Notes under the pieces: model-generated
Databases searched by the model: none
The model's input: the letters and a program-made list of their open reading frames with translations, nothing else
Told to the model about the DNA's origin: nothing
NCBI GenBank assembly: GCA_035236585.1
Contig: CP141127.1
Location: 43,972,001-44,036,000, forward strand
Length of the DNA: 64,000 bases
DNA from: Warburgia ugandensis
Taxonomy: Eukaryota; Streptophyta; Magnoliopsida; Canellales; Canellaceae
Direction of reading: 5' to 3'
In this document: one piece after another, positions 1 to 12,828 of the stretch
How positions within the stretch are numbered: the first letter of the stretch is position 1
Layout: each line of letters starts with the position of its first letter
Program-made: the position numbers and the translations under genes

Positions 1-3000
1 TGATCTTGGTTCTCTTCCTTGAATCATATTTGATCAAGGGTATGGATTCTTTTCCTAGATTTGTCTACAACATACATACATGGATACATAATAAAATACA
101 ACATTGGGATTCTTATTGTTCTTAATCATTCAAGATCCTATGAATCTGATTTGATCATCCTTATCTTACTTACAATTTTTATTAGGGTTAGATAATTTAC
201 TAACATTTTATGCTATTATTATTATTATTATTCAACCAGTTAATGTTTTACTAGTTGAAGATGGCTTATTCAATCCTAAGTCTGACAACTCTTATTTCCA
301 ATTGACTAAGGCTTACTAGCTGAATGGTTGAACACAAAGTAGTTACTTCTGTCCTCATGTAAGGAGGCGTTTAGACCTCATAAACGTCAATGAAAAGTAG
401 GGGATGAGTGAGGCTCTATTAGAGAACCCACTTAACCACTATGTTCAGCATTCACTAGAGTTATCTTAGCTCAACCATGCATAAGGTTCTTATGAGCATT
501 TTAACCCTAAGTACTCTTTCTAATTAATTTTAATTAAATTCATGAACATTTAAAATGTCATTCATGGGGTTTATTATTCTCCTAGTTTGGGCTAAGGATT
601 TGATAATCCTTATATTGTCCTACTAACTATAGCCCTTACTAATATTAAGTCAAAGTCATTCACTCATCTTAATTGTCTATGAATCTCTATATTCCATTAG
701 TATACATTTTTGTGATTTATGGTAATCATATCTTAACAACTACTTAATAATATAATCTACTAATAAAATTTAACAACAATTAAATCATAAACTTTAAAGC
801 ATAAATCCAATACAAGTTTAATTAGCATTTATACTAACATGCTTCTTATGAATGTAACTTAACCTAATGGAATAAAATTATACTTAAACTAGCATGATTC
901 TAAGTTATGAAATACATGAAATTTTACTGCTAATCTAATGGATTCATGCTAAAACCTCAAATTTAAACTAACATGGCCTTAGGATAATTAAATCTACGAC
1001 CCTAATAACAAACTAATAATATTTGGAGCATAGCATGCTAAAATTTAAGAATTATACTATCATGCTTCCTACTTTATAACCTAAATCACATTTACAATTC
1101 TATTATCAAATAAAAGACACTTAAACTAATTAGATTATCATTATTAAAAACTTTTACTTATGATCTAACCATTAGATCTTAGATCTTTTCCTTGAGATCA
1201 AGGGTTTTAATTACCTTTATGACTTCTACTCCATTAAAGTCCAAAGATCATATCCATTTGTTTTTCTCACATTTAACCCATGATCTCACTAGATTCCATC
1301 ATAATTCCATTCATTCAATCCATCCCAAAGGTCTGATCATGCTTGATCTCATTGATCAAGTGGGTCCCTTTGTATTTTTAGGTTATTTCTATCATAAAGG
1401 GTAGATTCCTCAATTTATGTTAGATCTATCAAAATAAATCATGAATATTAATTTATTTCAACATTATTTCATCATTTTATTAGATCTCCAAGATCTGATC
1501 ATCTTAGATCTTAAAGATCATGAAGATTAGAATCTTAACTCCTCAAAACAGAAAGTTTCATGAAGAGTTTTATTAATTTTTTGATTTCAGAAGAAAATAG
1601 ACATTGCAAGCTTTTTGTAACTTCTTTTTTATCTTAATTTGGAGTTTATATGAATCCACAATTGAAGATTGAAGTTTACAGTCGTTCTGAGGGTCCATAT
1701 TTGATCTAGGCCAAGTGAAATGGATGGCCTAAATTGTTCGAGTAAGTAGGTCTGGTCGGGCGAAACAGTTGCCATGCTCCCATCACCAAGATGCACGTGG
1801 CAATGCATTCGTGGGACTGGCACTATCACACAGTCATTTTGTCAGGAGGGCATCACACATGGAGCACGCATGCGGAGACGCTCTTACAAGGCTACTTTCC
1901 GTGCAGCCTTCCGCTGCGGCGCCCTGGAAGCCGATCTTATTAGGAGGATCAAATAGTCCTTTTGGATCGTCCAATCAATTCCTCTCTCTCAATGGCTCAA
2001 AACTTGAAAAAATTTCTTGAAAATTCTACCCTAGGGGTTTTGATTTTCCATTTGAGCCCTCCATCATCTAGAATTGAAGGTTTCTTATCCTTACTTGATT
2101 GTTATTTTTTTTAACCTAAAACTAATTTTGGAAAAATAAAAATTATATAACCTAACAAGAAATAAGTGTGGAAAGTGTTTCCACCTACTTGATTGGAGAT
2201 AAACATAGGTTTTGCAGCCCAATTTAAAAGAAATATCCACTTGATGATAAGATCGCCCAATAGCCACTTATTTTGTGATTTCTCATTGATTGCACCGTTG
2301 GATCTTGAAATTTCTTTTAGGGTTTTGTAGATAATGTAGTCTAGGATAATATGAATGGTAAGATGTATGAGATTTGATGTGGAATAGAGTGCCTAATTGA
2401 ATTTAGGTCTCTTGTTCCAATTTGGATAGAGGAGAGAGAAAGTTAAAGAAGAGAGATTTTTGGGTGTTTTGGAAATTTGAGAATGAATCTAGATCTGGTT
2501 TTGTAAGGGAAGCAATATAATTTTGCAGTAAATGTTATGAACATTTTTGGAGGATTTTTGGGGTTGTATTTATAGATGTTTTTGAATTTTTCATAATTAC
2601 TTGTAATAATTATGTTTTAATTCCTTTGAATATTAAATTAACATCGGATCCTCCACTACCACCTCCTTCTCCACTATCAAAATGATAGTGGTTTGACCAC
2701 TCTTAACATGTTTTCTTGCCATTGGATTCATTTGTGGGCCCCACAGAGGTGTGAAAGGACCATTTTGACCTTCTGTGGAGAAAAATTCATTTTATTCTCT
2801 TGAACTTAGAATTGAGTATACTTAGTAGCTTTGGAATAATATTTTTGAGTACATTCTTAGATCTCGGTTATGGGTAAAATTACCATTTTACCCTTTTATT
2901 CATAAAAATGGAGAAAATTAGGCTTTTTCATTTAAACTCAGAATTGAATGTACTTAATGTCATTTCAATCAATTTTTTTGAGTACATTCATAATATATAA

Positions 3001-3128
3001 GTTTTAAATCATGTTTTATTCTCTATAAGAAGAGAATTTCCAATAACCTAATATTCCAGCCAGGAATTTTTTTAAATTCAAACTAAATTGATTTTCTCAA
3101 TCAATTTAGAAAAAGTGGGGTTATTACA
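1..3128 (-). mobile_element. Element-A-family LTR (Tekay-type Ty3/gypsy), reverse orientation, cut by window edge
   Basis: Read on the minus strand, this begins at 3128 with TGTAATAACCCC, the same start as the LTRs at 22373, 45461 and 59005, and stays alignable with them to the left edge. The reversed TATA box (TATAAATAC) is at about 2566-2574, about 560 bp inside the LTR start as in the other copies. It contains a GC-richer block (about 1770-1940) also found in the LTR at 22373 but not in the solo LTR at 59005. The rest of the LTR, including its 3' end, is outside the window, so it cannot be told whether this is a solo LTR or part of a full element. No coding sequence. Confidence 0.85.
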
Positions 3129-4660
3129 GGTTGGGATGGAAGGGAGAAAGGAGGAAAAATGGGGGTTGGAGTTCAATTTGGGAATGAGTGGCTACTTGGA
3201 TGGGGGATTTAGAAGGAAATTGGATGAGGGATATTTATGAGGATGAGAAGGAAAGGAGGAAAGTGATGGGGAAGGATAGGAGGGAAGAATGTAGGGGGAT
3301 AATGGGGAATGGAAGAAGATAGGATAGGATCTCCTTGACTTAGGAAAGGTTGAGTGGTCTATTTTGGATGGATGGTTGGATGAACGTCATTCTTCATTTG
3401 ATGGTGGAGATGGGAGGATGAAGATCTTAACATAGCCAAGGATGTTTCCTCCATCTTGATGTCAAAATCAATTGGCCTTGCTTTAAGGAAAAAAGATGTC
3501 TCCTTTTTATGATTAATTGATCATGTGCATATTCTTGTATGTCATATGAGTAATGGCTAGGGTTGCTCTTTGGCTCCTCTTTAGTTCTTCACCTTTGGAT
3601 CATAATTCACTTGGGATTGAATGGATGTGATTTCTTTGAAGTTTCCTCTTCCAAAAGAGTATGTTTTTAGCTCTTTTATTCTCAACCATTGGATCAATAT
3701 GCCCTAGAGTGGATGGCTTTGAAGATTCCTTATTCACTCCAAGTCTCCTCCTTTATTCTCTCCTAGCCCACCACTTATTTCTCTAGACAATGATCTTCAA
3801 GGAGTGGAGGATACTTTTGTCATGGGAGAATAGGTTTTCTACCCTAAAATTAAGGTGAGCAGGGCACAAAAAATATCTTCAGCAATGGGGCTTGGTTCTG
3901 ATCTTCCATGCAGTCTTGTTTCTCATTGGCCCATCCTTGTTTGAGTGAGATCTTATTTGTTACTTTCATTATTTATAAACAAGGATAGATCTTGGTCTTT
4001 GAATGCTTGAAAGGCAAGGATGATTGTTGACGTTAGATTTTTGGTAAATTATCTCTTCCTTCTTCTCCTTTATTTTCTCCTCCTTTCTTCCTTATTTCTC
4101 TTATTTGAAAATGTGGAATTAAGGGGAGGTACACTTTCTTGTGTGGAAAGTCATCCAATTACTTTGGTAGTCCCCTCTTTTGGTTGAGTAGGAGAGAGAA
4201 TGAATGGAACGTGTCTTCATGCGGACCCTAGTCTTCTAACTTATTTTGTTTTAAAAAAATCTCTCATTGTATTTGTATCCATTCTATGTGAAAAAGATTT
4301 CCAAGTTGGTGGAATACTTGCATGAAATTATGGAAAGTTCTATTGTTTTTACATTTGATACGAACTCCCTATTTAGTGCAGGTAAGGTCAGTCACTCACT
4401 TAGGGTTTCTGATTGCTCTGACCTTGATAATAGCACCCTTGTAACATTCTATTTTCTTAAACTTCAAATTTTACAAATGTAGGCTCATGACATTGCTTGG
4501 ATAGTGGTATTACTCTTTTTTAAAGCTTTTGAAAATAGTTTTTTATTTCCATTGTACCTTAATCTTGCAAAATGTGAAATTAACTCTAGTTAATGATATT
4601 TATGGAAAGTTTACAATTAGAAATTGCTAAAATATAAGGATATTACATGTCATATTTCTA
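3129..4660 (+). repeat. Old diverged LTR-like sequence, copy 1
   Basis: No coding sequence. The first 220 bases are strongly purine-rich on the plus strand (many GGAAGG and GGGATAGG runs). Blocks near 4139-4660 resemble 7680-8220 in the same order: a GGTTGAG..GAGAGAGAA block, a TTCATGYGGMCCC block, then a GCATTGC/GACATTGC block and a TGTARTATTTCTR-like block. I read the two as diverged copies of one retrotransposon-derived sequence, probably LTR. Ends are not defined by terminal motifs, so the limits are approximate. Confidence 0.35.
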
Positions 4661-5744
4661 AATATATCAAAATCCAATGATAATCTAAACTTAAACATGA
4701 GTTGAATAGCCAAATATAACCTAAGAAAACACAAGCCATATTCTATGCAAAAGGTGATTGAAAATAGTGAAAGTTTCATCTGCATAAACTTGTATTTAAA
4801 TCTCTAATAAAATCATGCAAAAATCCCTGCTTAAAGCTTATAAAAGACTAATGTTTTCCTTAAAACATCATGCATCACAATGAAAATCCTAGCTTAGGGA
4901 GTTCCAAGCCCCCTACTACTTTTCTCGCAGCTCCTTAATCTCCCACAATTTTGTTTTCCCATGTTTTAGATTCGCTTGATCAGGTCTCCTTCAAGCTTCA
5001 AGGAATCTCCACCTTTCTCACTTTCATTATCCCTCCTATCTCTCATGCATTTCTTCTCTTCTCATGTGGAATACCAACCAAAGGACTACCTTGGCTAGGT
5101 CTCCCATCCTTTTTATAGACTTTTTGTAGTTTATAATTTAAATGCATGCCCTACTAGCAAAGGCAATAGGCTACTCAAATTAGAAATTAGTTTCCTTAAG
5201 GGAGATGACACCTAAAAACATGGCACCTTTTGCCTTGCTTGGCCACCAAGCTTCCATGCTGGTAGCTTCTAAAAATAAGGTGTCACCCTATTTCTAATGG
5301 TGAGTGGAATGTTTCATAGTTTCCATTGATGCATATTACCCTATACATGCTAACTTAGCTGCTAGGTAGTCCAACTTAATGAAATCCTAGCCATTTATCA
5401 TTCATGGTGTTCAGAGTCTCATTCTCTCTCTCTCTCTCTCTCTCTTGGTTACACATGATTCTTGGATAGCATATGCTAGCCATTCCATACTCTAAATTTT
5501 GTTAGCATTTGGCCTAATTCACTCCATCTAGCTAGAGTTGAGATCATTCTAATATTAATATCATCTAAACATCCATTTCCTTCTAGGCTTTCTTCCAAAG
5601 TGAAAATAAAAATCTTATTAACCATTTTGAAAACTAAACCAAGGACTCTTACTCATGTGACATTATCAACTAAGCAACTCAATTTCACTTGTGAAAATTT
5701 GCAAAAATAATATACTTATTGGAATGAATAGTCGAGGTATTACA
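4661..5744 (-). mobile_element. Probable reversed LTR (element G), right end defined
   Basis: On the minus strand 5744 starts TGTAATACC, the usual start of the Ty3/gypsy LTRs in this window. A TATA box (TATAAAAAGG on the minus strand, 5108-5117) lies about 630 bp downstream, a normal U3 length. The left limit is approximate because I could not find a clear CA end or a convincing target duplication. It contains a TC/GA microsatellite at 5423-5444. No coding sequence. Confidence 0.4.
5423..5444. repeat. (TC)n microsatellite
   Basis: Eleven uninterrupted TC units inside the probable reversed LTR. Confidence 0.9.
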
Positions 5745-6640
5745 AATATATTGATGTTTGATGATGTATCTTAATAATTACAGAAAAAGTTTCACTATAT
5801 TAATGTATAGAATAGGAAAATACATGTTGATCACAATAGCAATAAAAGGAATTAATTAAATAACCTAGCCAACAAGGAAAGAAGGGAGAACTTTAAATTA
5901 AGCAACTAATTCAAAGTATGGACCTAGCTAAGGCGTAAAGCAAGGAAAGAAAGTAAACTAACTGTGAAAAGGAAAGTAACTTTTTCACTAATGACTATGA
6001 GTTACAAGGATTACAATAAAGAAAGAAAAATGGAAAATAAAGCAAAAAGAGAAGCTTCCTTGAAGTGGCCACTATAGGAGTCCTTTTTTGTATCACTCAC
6101 TAAGGTTCTTTACGTGTCCTCTTCTTCTTTCCCAAGCTTGAAATCTACTTTATAGTCTTCTTATTGTGTCACTCAACAAGAGCTTATACACTTACATTCA
6201 ACCCAAAGTATACTAATCTATAACCAAGCTTTTCTCATCTCCTTAACCCAATGTGCCGCAAACCGATGTTGTTTCTCAATCATGCCTTAGGAATTAACAG
6301 AGTCATTGACTACCATTAGAAAGCGCTCTTCCTTTTACTTTATTCCCAAATCCCAAAGAAAGATAAAATATGAAAGAAAGTTAGAATGTAGAAGGGCTTA
6401 AGCATGGAAGGGAAAGATGAGAGGAAGAGGGGTTGCATGTAAAATGGAAAGAAGAGTGAAAGGAGGGTAATGGGTGAAAGTTGTGTGCACATAAGAGAAG
6501 GGTGGAAGGCTTGTAAAGGATAGAGGAAGATGGATGGAATTGATATATGCAACGGCTAGAAGAAGGATGGAAGCAAGGGAAAAGCATGTAAAGAAAGGAG
6601 TCGTGAGGTGTGTGTGATCGAAGGTTATGCTAGATTGGTT
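5745..6640. other. Unassigned AT-rich stretch
   Basis: No coding sequence or terminal motif recognised. From about 6340 the plus strand becomes strongly purine-rich and stays so to about 7370. The open frames on the minus strand here (including one of 148 codons, 6398-6844) are low-complexity Phe/Leu/Ser/Pro strings from the polypyrimidine strand and are not credible genes. Confidence 0.5.
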
Positions 6641-9435
6641 GATCATGGAAGAATGCAAGGTATGCAAAGAGAAAAAGAATAAGAAGAATGAGAGAGGAAG
6701 AAGATGGATGAAAGAAAGAAAGGGCAGTGGGGATGGTTTAGCTTCCTTATCTCTTCTCTGATGGATAAACATTGATCTTATGGAAGCTTTGGCATAAGTG
6801 ATCTCTCTCCCTCGGTTTCTACTAGATTTGGCTTCCAAGTACAAGGGAAAGGTAAGAGATAAAAAAATTTCATATTTTTCCCATTTTATATATAGATTTT
6901 GAGGAAAGGAAGCCCTACAAATGGATGGTTAAGATTTAAAGACGAAGGGTAGAAAGAATGGTGGAGATCTTATGGTAGAAAGGTAAACCAAAGACATGGG
7001 GCAGGAGGCATGAATTCCATTATGGGAATGTGGAAGAGGATCGCGAAAAGAAATAAGATGGGAAGGAAGAAATATCAAGAGAAAATGCTAAGGGAAAAAG
7101 ATTTCTTTAAGAATGGAAAGATGAATGCTTAGAAGGGAAGGAAGAGAGAGAGAGAGATTAGGAAATTGAGTTCACTTTGGTCAAACTCAAGAAGAGGTAG
7201 GTGGGGTGGCATCCTTTTCAATTTGGGAAAGTGGGATTAATTTGGAAGGTACTGAGTTCGAAAGGAATGAAACAAGTCAATGGAAAGGTAAGGGATAAGT
7301 GGGAATGGAAAGAGATGGAAAGGAAATGGGAGAAATGGAAAGTAGGTGGAGGAAATCAAGGGCATTCAAAATTATAAAGTCCTATAAAGAGTGAGGCATG
7401 TTTTACAATTCGAGTGTGTGTATGTTTCTAGAAACCCTAAGATGAGATGAATGTTGGATCAACATGGGTGGTTGAGATCTTCTTTCCCTTAGGGTTTTGA
7501 ATTAGATTTCAAAATAAGAAAGATGGCAATGTTTCCTTCTTTACTTCAATCCTAGCCTTTTATCATACATACACTTGAATGAATGGATAGGATTCCATTT
7601 AGATCTTCCTTAAAACTTCATTTTTCCTTCACCATTGGATTGGATTTGCTTTAGTATGAATGACCTTGATTCTTGTAGATCTTCATATGCTTATGTGGAA
7701 AAGTTGTACTTCAATACCTTTTATGGATAAGACATCCAAGCATTGGTTGGTCTTCTTCTTTTGGTTGAGGAGAGAGAAAATAAGAAAAACTTCTTCATGT
7801 GGCCCCGTTATTCTTTTCTTTCTAAGAAGCTTTCCTTGTATAGAATTCCATTGTATGTGAATTGAACATATTCCTTAAGCACCGTATGGTAGTGGAATGT
7901 ACACAGCTATGCAGGAATTGAAATTTGCCACATTTTCACCCTCATTTGAGGAGTTATATATAGAGTTTCTATCCACTCTGACTTTGATAGTGATATCAAA
8001 TGATCATTTTAAGCCTCCAAAAGTTCATTTTTGGCATTGCGACCCATAATGTATCTTGAATAGTGAAATTGCTCTTTTAGGGATAAAATTAGCAATTTTA
8101 TGCATTTTTCTTTTGTACCTTGGACCTGCACAATAATATAATTGATTCTAATTAGTGATAATTAAGTTATTTATGGGGTTAAAATCTTCTAAACATAGGG
8201 ATGTGTATGTAATATTTCTGTACCTGTCATTTGATCTAGCTTGAAATTAAGTTATGACGTGAGTTATGATGAGCATGCTTTGTTTTGCTTTAAAAAGAGC
8301 TATTATATGATCCGTTGTTTTGGAAGTGCATGGATGAGTTTTGCTTAAAAGTTTTATAAAACATATGAGGGTACAGTAATACATAGAATTTCATATTTAA
8401 GACAAGCTAATGAGCCTAGTGGGATCTATGCTAGGAGGTTAGTGCTGGTTGGCCACTTGTTCTCCAACTACAAGAGGTGGGAGGTATCTAACACCCAAAA
8501 CATGACAATTCCTTGTTTGGTGGTAGGTTCCACAATAGGTGACTCACTGTCCCCTTTCAAGACATTCATAGGCCCCTATGAGGATGTGGTGGGAAGTCTT
8601 TATCAATGTACCAAAGGGCACGTGATTTAGCCAAGCTGTTTGTGTGCATAGTTTGAATCACAGGAGATTTTTGTTTTTGAAGTTCCTAGGGTATGAGATG
8701 ATGGTTCAATAGATGAACCGAGCTTATACTTGATAGATGATTACTCATGACCATATTAATAAATGCATTAATAAGAGTTGGGAAACTTTATAGTTATGAG
8801 AGTTTGCTAGAGTATTAGTTTGATGCCACTATTTGAATGAAATGCATCATGATTTTACTTGAATTCAACTTTTTATATTTATTCTCTATAGACACACACA
8901 CACACATATATATATATAGATTTATGTGTATGTAAGAATGTGTTTTGATACATTTCATAGTTTTTGTTTGCTATTATACCATAGTTGCTGAGTTTTTAGT
9001 TTAATCTTATCTAATGAGTATATATACATATATTGTATCAACCAAAAATCCTAAGATAGATATGGAAAGACTACGATTGAGGATTAAGAAGCCCTAGGAA
9101 TAAAAATCTTAGTGAAAAAGTAAAGCACTAGGCTATTTTGGAAATTTGCATTTCTTATTTAAGTTTATTGATTAATGTTATATTAAAGGACCATGTACAA
9201 GGGTTTATATGGTAAAACTTTTCATTTATGATTATGTTGTGGTTGATAGACTCTAGGAGTGATTTTAAATAGAATCAAATGTAATATGACTCCAGCATGA
9301 CTATAGTTTTAAAATGGGTATCACTAAAGTAAAATTGAAAATGATTTTATTTTTAAAAACAATTAATCATGATTATTTTACAAAAGAATTTTGAAAATAG
9401 GTTAAAACTATCTTTTGAAAACCCTATGCATCACA
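6641..9435 (+). mobile_element. LTR-derived sequence ending in the 5' LTR end of element D
   Basis: The right end is well supported: it finishes GCATCACA at 9435, followed by a primer binding site at 9438, the same layout as elements A and LARD. A block near 8405-8480 (GGGATCTATGCTAGGAGG, then GGTTGGCCAC) matches the ATGCTAGG..GGTTTGGCCWCCCGC block of the A-family LTRs at about 24733 and 49130, so this is a Tekay-type LTR. Its start is not visible; the part before about 8230 resembles 3129-4660 and may be a separate older copy. No credible coding sequence. Confidence 0.55.
8891..8920. repeat. (CA)n(TA)n microsatellite
   Basis: A compound run of CA units passing directly into TA units, within the element D LTR. 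Confidence 0.9.
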
Positions 9436-9437
9436 TT

Positions 9438-9450
9438 TGGTATAAGAGCC
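9438..9450 (+). other. Primer binding site of element D
   Basis: TGGTATAAGAGCC, one base from TGGTATCAGAGC, the complement of the 3' end of plant initiator Met-tRNA. It lies two bases after the CACA end of the LTR, the normal position for Ty3/gypsy minus-strand priming. Confidence 0.8.
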
Positions 9451-9453
9451 TAG

Positions 9454-9458
9454 GTTTA
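9454..9458 (+). repeat. Target site duplication of solo LTR C, left
   Basis: GTTTA directly before the TG start at 9459, repeated exactly at 12824-12828. Confidence 0.85.
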
Positions 9459-12400
9459 TGTAACAACCCCAAATTTTGTAAATACTATTCTGGGCATTAT
9501 TATGTGAAATTGGAATTTTGGAATATAATTGGAATTTTTGACCTAGAGAAAATAAATTTTTATAGAAATGGAATTTGGAGTGGAATCATGAATATTTGGA
9601 ATGTACTCGGAAAATCAAGTCCAATGATATAAAGAACACTAAAATCAGAGTTCGGATGAATTTCACCCCAAAATTTTACTATTCCATGATCAAGTTATGA
9701 GTTTTCAAGAAGTATACCTTTTAATAGGATAATGATTTGGAATTAAAACTAAAAACATTAGATAGTACTCAAAAAATGGAATCCAATGAGCAAAAGAAGG
9801 TTGAAAACAGAGTATGGATGAAGAAGTTATGGGACTTCGAAGTGAGCGGCAATACAGTAATTAAAAGATTAAAAAAATGACATAATGAAGGTGGCCAATT
9901 TGATATTGGTACCCCCCCTCACATAGTTGGTTCTTTCCAAAACCTGACACCGACAACCCCTAAACCCCAACTCTCCCTTATTTTCGGCAATCATCGGACG
10001 GGCATCTAGGCACAACCAACCCTTGGGCAGCCCAGCGTGCTAAGCCCTCATTAGGTTTTTCATTCCCGACAAAGCCTCGATAGTTTTCCCTCTGCTTCTC
10101 CTCTTCCCTGAGAAGATCCCTATTGGATTTGTGCTTTTTCGACAATAGAGGGATACCTAGATTGGGTTTCCCTAATCCCTTTCCTTCTAATTTTTTGGCG
10201 ACCAATAAGAAAACCTTGATTGGGTTTCTTGGTCAAGCTTGGTTTCCCTTCTCCAATTTTTTTGGTGACCAACTAGAAACCTGGATCCGGTTTCTTTATC
10301 AGGCCTGCATGCTAGATCCAGTTGAAAAACTGTATTTCCCCTCTCTTTTTTGGTGGATTTGTACCAGATGGTGATTGGAAGTCACCAAATCTCTAGCAAA
10401 CCCAATTTTCAGTATGTCTAACCCCTTTTGCCTGATCTGTTTCCCTATTTTAGTTGGGCAGTGACCCAACAGGTGGCTTGCAGCCACCATTGTGACCACC
10501 GTTACCCTATATGCTCCACAAATATCAACATGGGCAGGCATGAGAAGGCCAGCGTGCTCAGGCTGCAACGGCCACTCGGGCTTTCCCCTTTTCCTTGTAT
10601 TCCTTAAGTACCAGCACGGCCAAGCTTTCAGGTCCGCTGATCTGCTCTGTTGCCCCTGATCAGATCGGGTGGTGGCCAGGAATTAGAAGCCACCCTACCA
10701 CCACCATCCCTGCCATTGTCCCTTGCATTTTCCTGTCACTAGCATGACCTAGTTTAACCCTTGATCTTCAAACCTGGATTCTGAGCAATCCAAGAGGAGT
10801 TTTGGAAATCCAAGAGTACTATCATGATCATTGTGATGTGAGGAACAAAACCCATGTTCCTAAATTCAATCTAAGAAGATCCAATCATTGAAATTAATAG
10901 GCCTTTGTTTAGAGGTCAGGTCATCTGATTAGGGATGATCTGGCTTCGTTTTTCCTATCCAAATAGTCTACCATGACCCTTAGGACAGGCAAATCACAAA
11001 TCCTATAAGATATTATGATTAGAAGCTTGTTAGAGATGATCTCGCTAACTAGAGCCATGAATGATATCAATCGAGGAATTTAGGTATGGAATAGGATCAA
11101 ATTCTATGGTCCATACCGTAAAAGTTGTTTAAAAGGGATTATTCCCTTAGGATTACTAATTGGTTACTTGATTTGGAGGATTCAGGTGAAGAACAAGGAC
11201 TAGATCAATATGGATCTGTGAGACTTTGCAAGCACAATCTATCATATAGTGGGAAATGGATGAACTCGCCACATGAGGTAGGTGGAGAATTAAGAAAGCA
11301 TGTCTTAATAGTAAGATGCATGTTTTAAACATGATCTTATTCTTACGATAGAATTATGTCATTTACATTGTACAAATGATGATGAAAAATGTTTGTTTGT
11401 GAATAATGAAAAATTGTGATTTGAAATGCTACATGAATGACATGCTTATAATTGAAGACTACTAAATGGTATTAAAGGATACATACAATCTGTTCTTAAA
11501 ATTATCATGGCTATTATTGTGATATGGATGATATGAATACCAAGCCCAAATGGAGGCTAAAAGTAGGGTGGGGTATTCACGGGAAGGCCTCCATTGTGAC
11601 AGCCATGGTCCTCACCCATGCGAGCATGAATTTTGTTATTTCCACCTCGGTATCAATGGATTATTATGTAGTTATCTGGGTGCGTTATATAGATTTAGAC
11701 TGCGGCATAGTAGTCCTTGTATTTGATGCACTGTGGTGCATATATGATAGCATGATGACATGTGTATATGATGGCATGATGAGATGCTTTATATGATGAT
11801 GGCATGATGAAATGCCTTATGAGATGCCTTGTATGATGTTACTAGCAGTGGTTGGAGTTTTATAAACCCCGTATAGTAAGGGGTATATGTATGAGACTTA
11901 GTATAGTTTGGGAATGTAGGTTATAAAACCTAGGGACTGTGTTCATAACTTTGTATGACTTTTAATGATTTTAATATATATGATTTAGTCCGATATGTAT
12001 ATGCTAGAGGGCATAGTTTCATAAATGTTTTCGTATGGGAAAGTGAATGGATAGATATATCATGCAGAGTATGGTTCATAGAATTGGAGTATGTTATCAT
12101 GTGGAAAATGACAATGATAAATATTTAAAATATCAGTGAATTATATATATTAAATATATCATGTAAAGTGTAATCTCTAAAATGTGATTATTATATTCAT
12201 ATGAAGAAGAAGAATTATAAATAACTATTTTATCAATGACTGGTAGATAATTGAATTATTAATGAAATTATTGAATTATGAATTATATTTTAAACTTCAT
12301 CCCATATAAGCATCATAATGAAATTGAATATTTTAATTGATGTAAAATACTTAATTCATATGTAATTAACATGTTTTCTTAACTCTTCCCTACCAAGCAT

Positions 12401-12823
12401 AGTTTGCTGAGATATTGTAAATATTTTATGTTTACAATATCTCAGATACAGATAGACAAGAGAAGACATAAACAAGAAAGAGGAGTTGAATAGCCATAAC
12501 TCTAAACCCAGGTATATATTTTGTTATAGTTTTTATATTGTGTAGTTAGTTATTTGGATTATGCTACTTGGACATTTAGTATAATGATTATAGGGGCTGT
12601 GTATGTGAACTACTGGATTGGTCCTGTTGTTTCATAAAATGCATGTCTATCTTCTATAAAAGTATATTATGTATAGTATGGGAGTTGAGGTGACATTCGG
12701 GTTTTTGGAAAAATGAATTTCAAAGAAAACATTTTTTGCTATTTTTGAAATTCTAAAAATATTGGTGCACCACCTTTCCAAAATAAATGCAAAAATTCTT
12801 TGGGAAAAACCCGAGATGTCATA
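9459..12823 (+). mobile_element. Solo LTR C (Tekay-type Ty3/gypsy)
   Basis: About 3.37 kb. Starts TGTAACAACCCC and ends AAACCCGAGATGTCATA. It is flanked on both sides by GTTTA, and no primer site or pol lies between its ends, so it is best read as a solo LTR left by LTR-LTR recombination. It carries the blocks common to the LTRs here: the TGTACTCGGAAAATC region near the start, a GC-richer middle (about 9960-10740), CACATGAGGTAGGTGG at about 11269, and a 14-bp perfect hairpin at 12408-12444. Small open frames such as 10123-10374 and 11524-11796 are accidental. It is inserted 8 bp after the primer site of element D. Confidence 0.85.
12408..12444 (+). promoter_or_regulatory. Conserved LTR stem-loop (element C copy)
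   Basis: TGAGATATTGTAAA at 12408-12421 pairs perfectly with TTTACAATATCTCA at 12431-12444 around a 9-nt loop. It follows the block CCTACCAAGCATAG, present before the same hairpin in the A-family LTRs. The place, in the 3' part of the LTR, suggests an RNA 3'-end or packaging role; this is inference. Confidence 0.7.
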
Positions 12824-12828
12824 GTTTA
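12824..12828 (+). repeat. Target site duplication of solo LTR C, right
   Basis: GTTTA, an exact repeat of 9454-9458. Confidence 0.85.

Noticed and set aside
6398-6844. A 148-codon open frame on the minus strand
   Set aside because: Produced by the purine-rich plus strand; no domain, and composition explains it.
10123-10374. An 83-codon frame as a host gene exon
   Set aside because: It lies within solo LTR C, repeats local LTR blocks (GATTGGGTTTC type) and has no known domain.
12395-12450. The palindrome as a MITE or DNA transposon
   Set aside because: It recurs at the same place inside several LTRs, without its own target duplication; it is part of the LTR.
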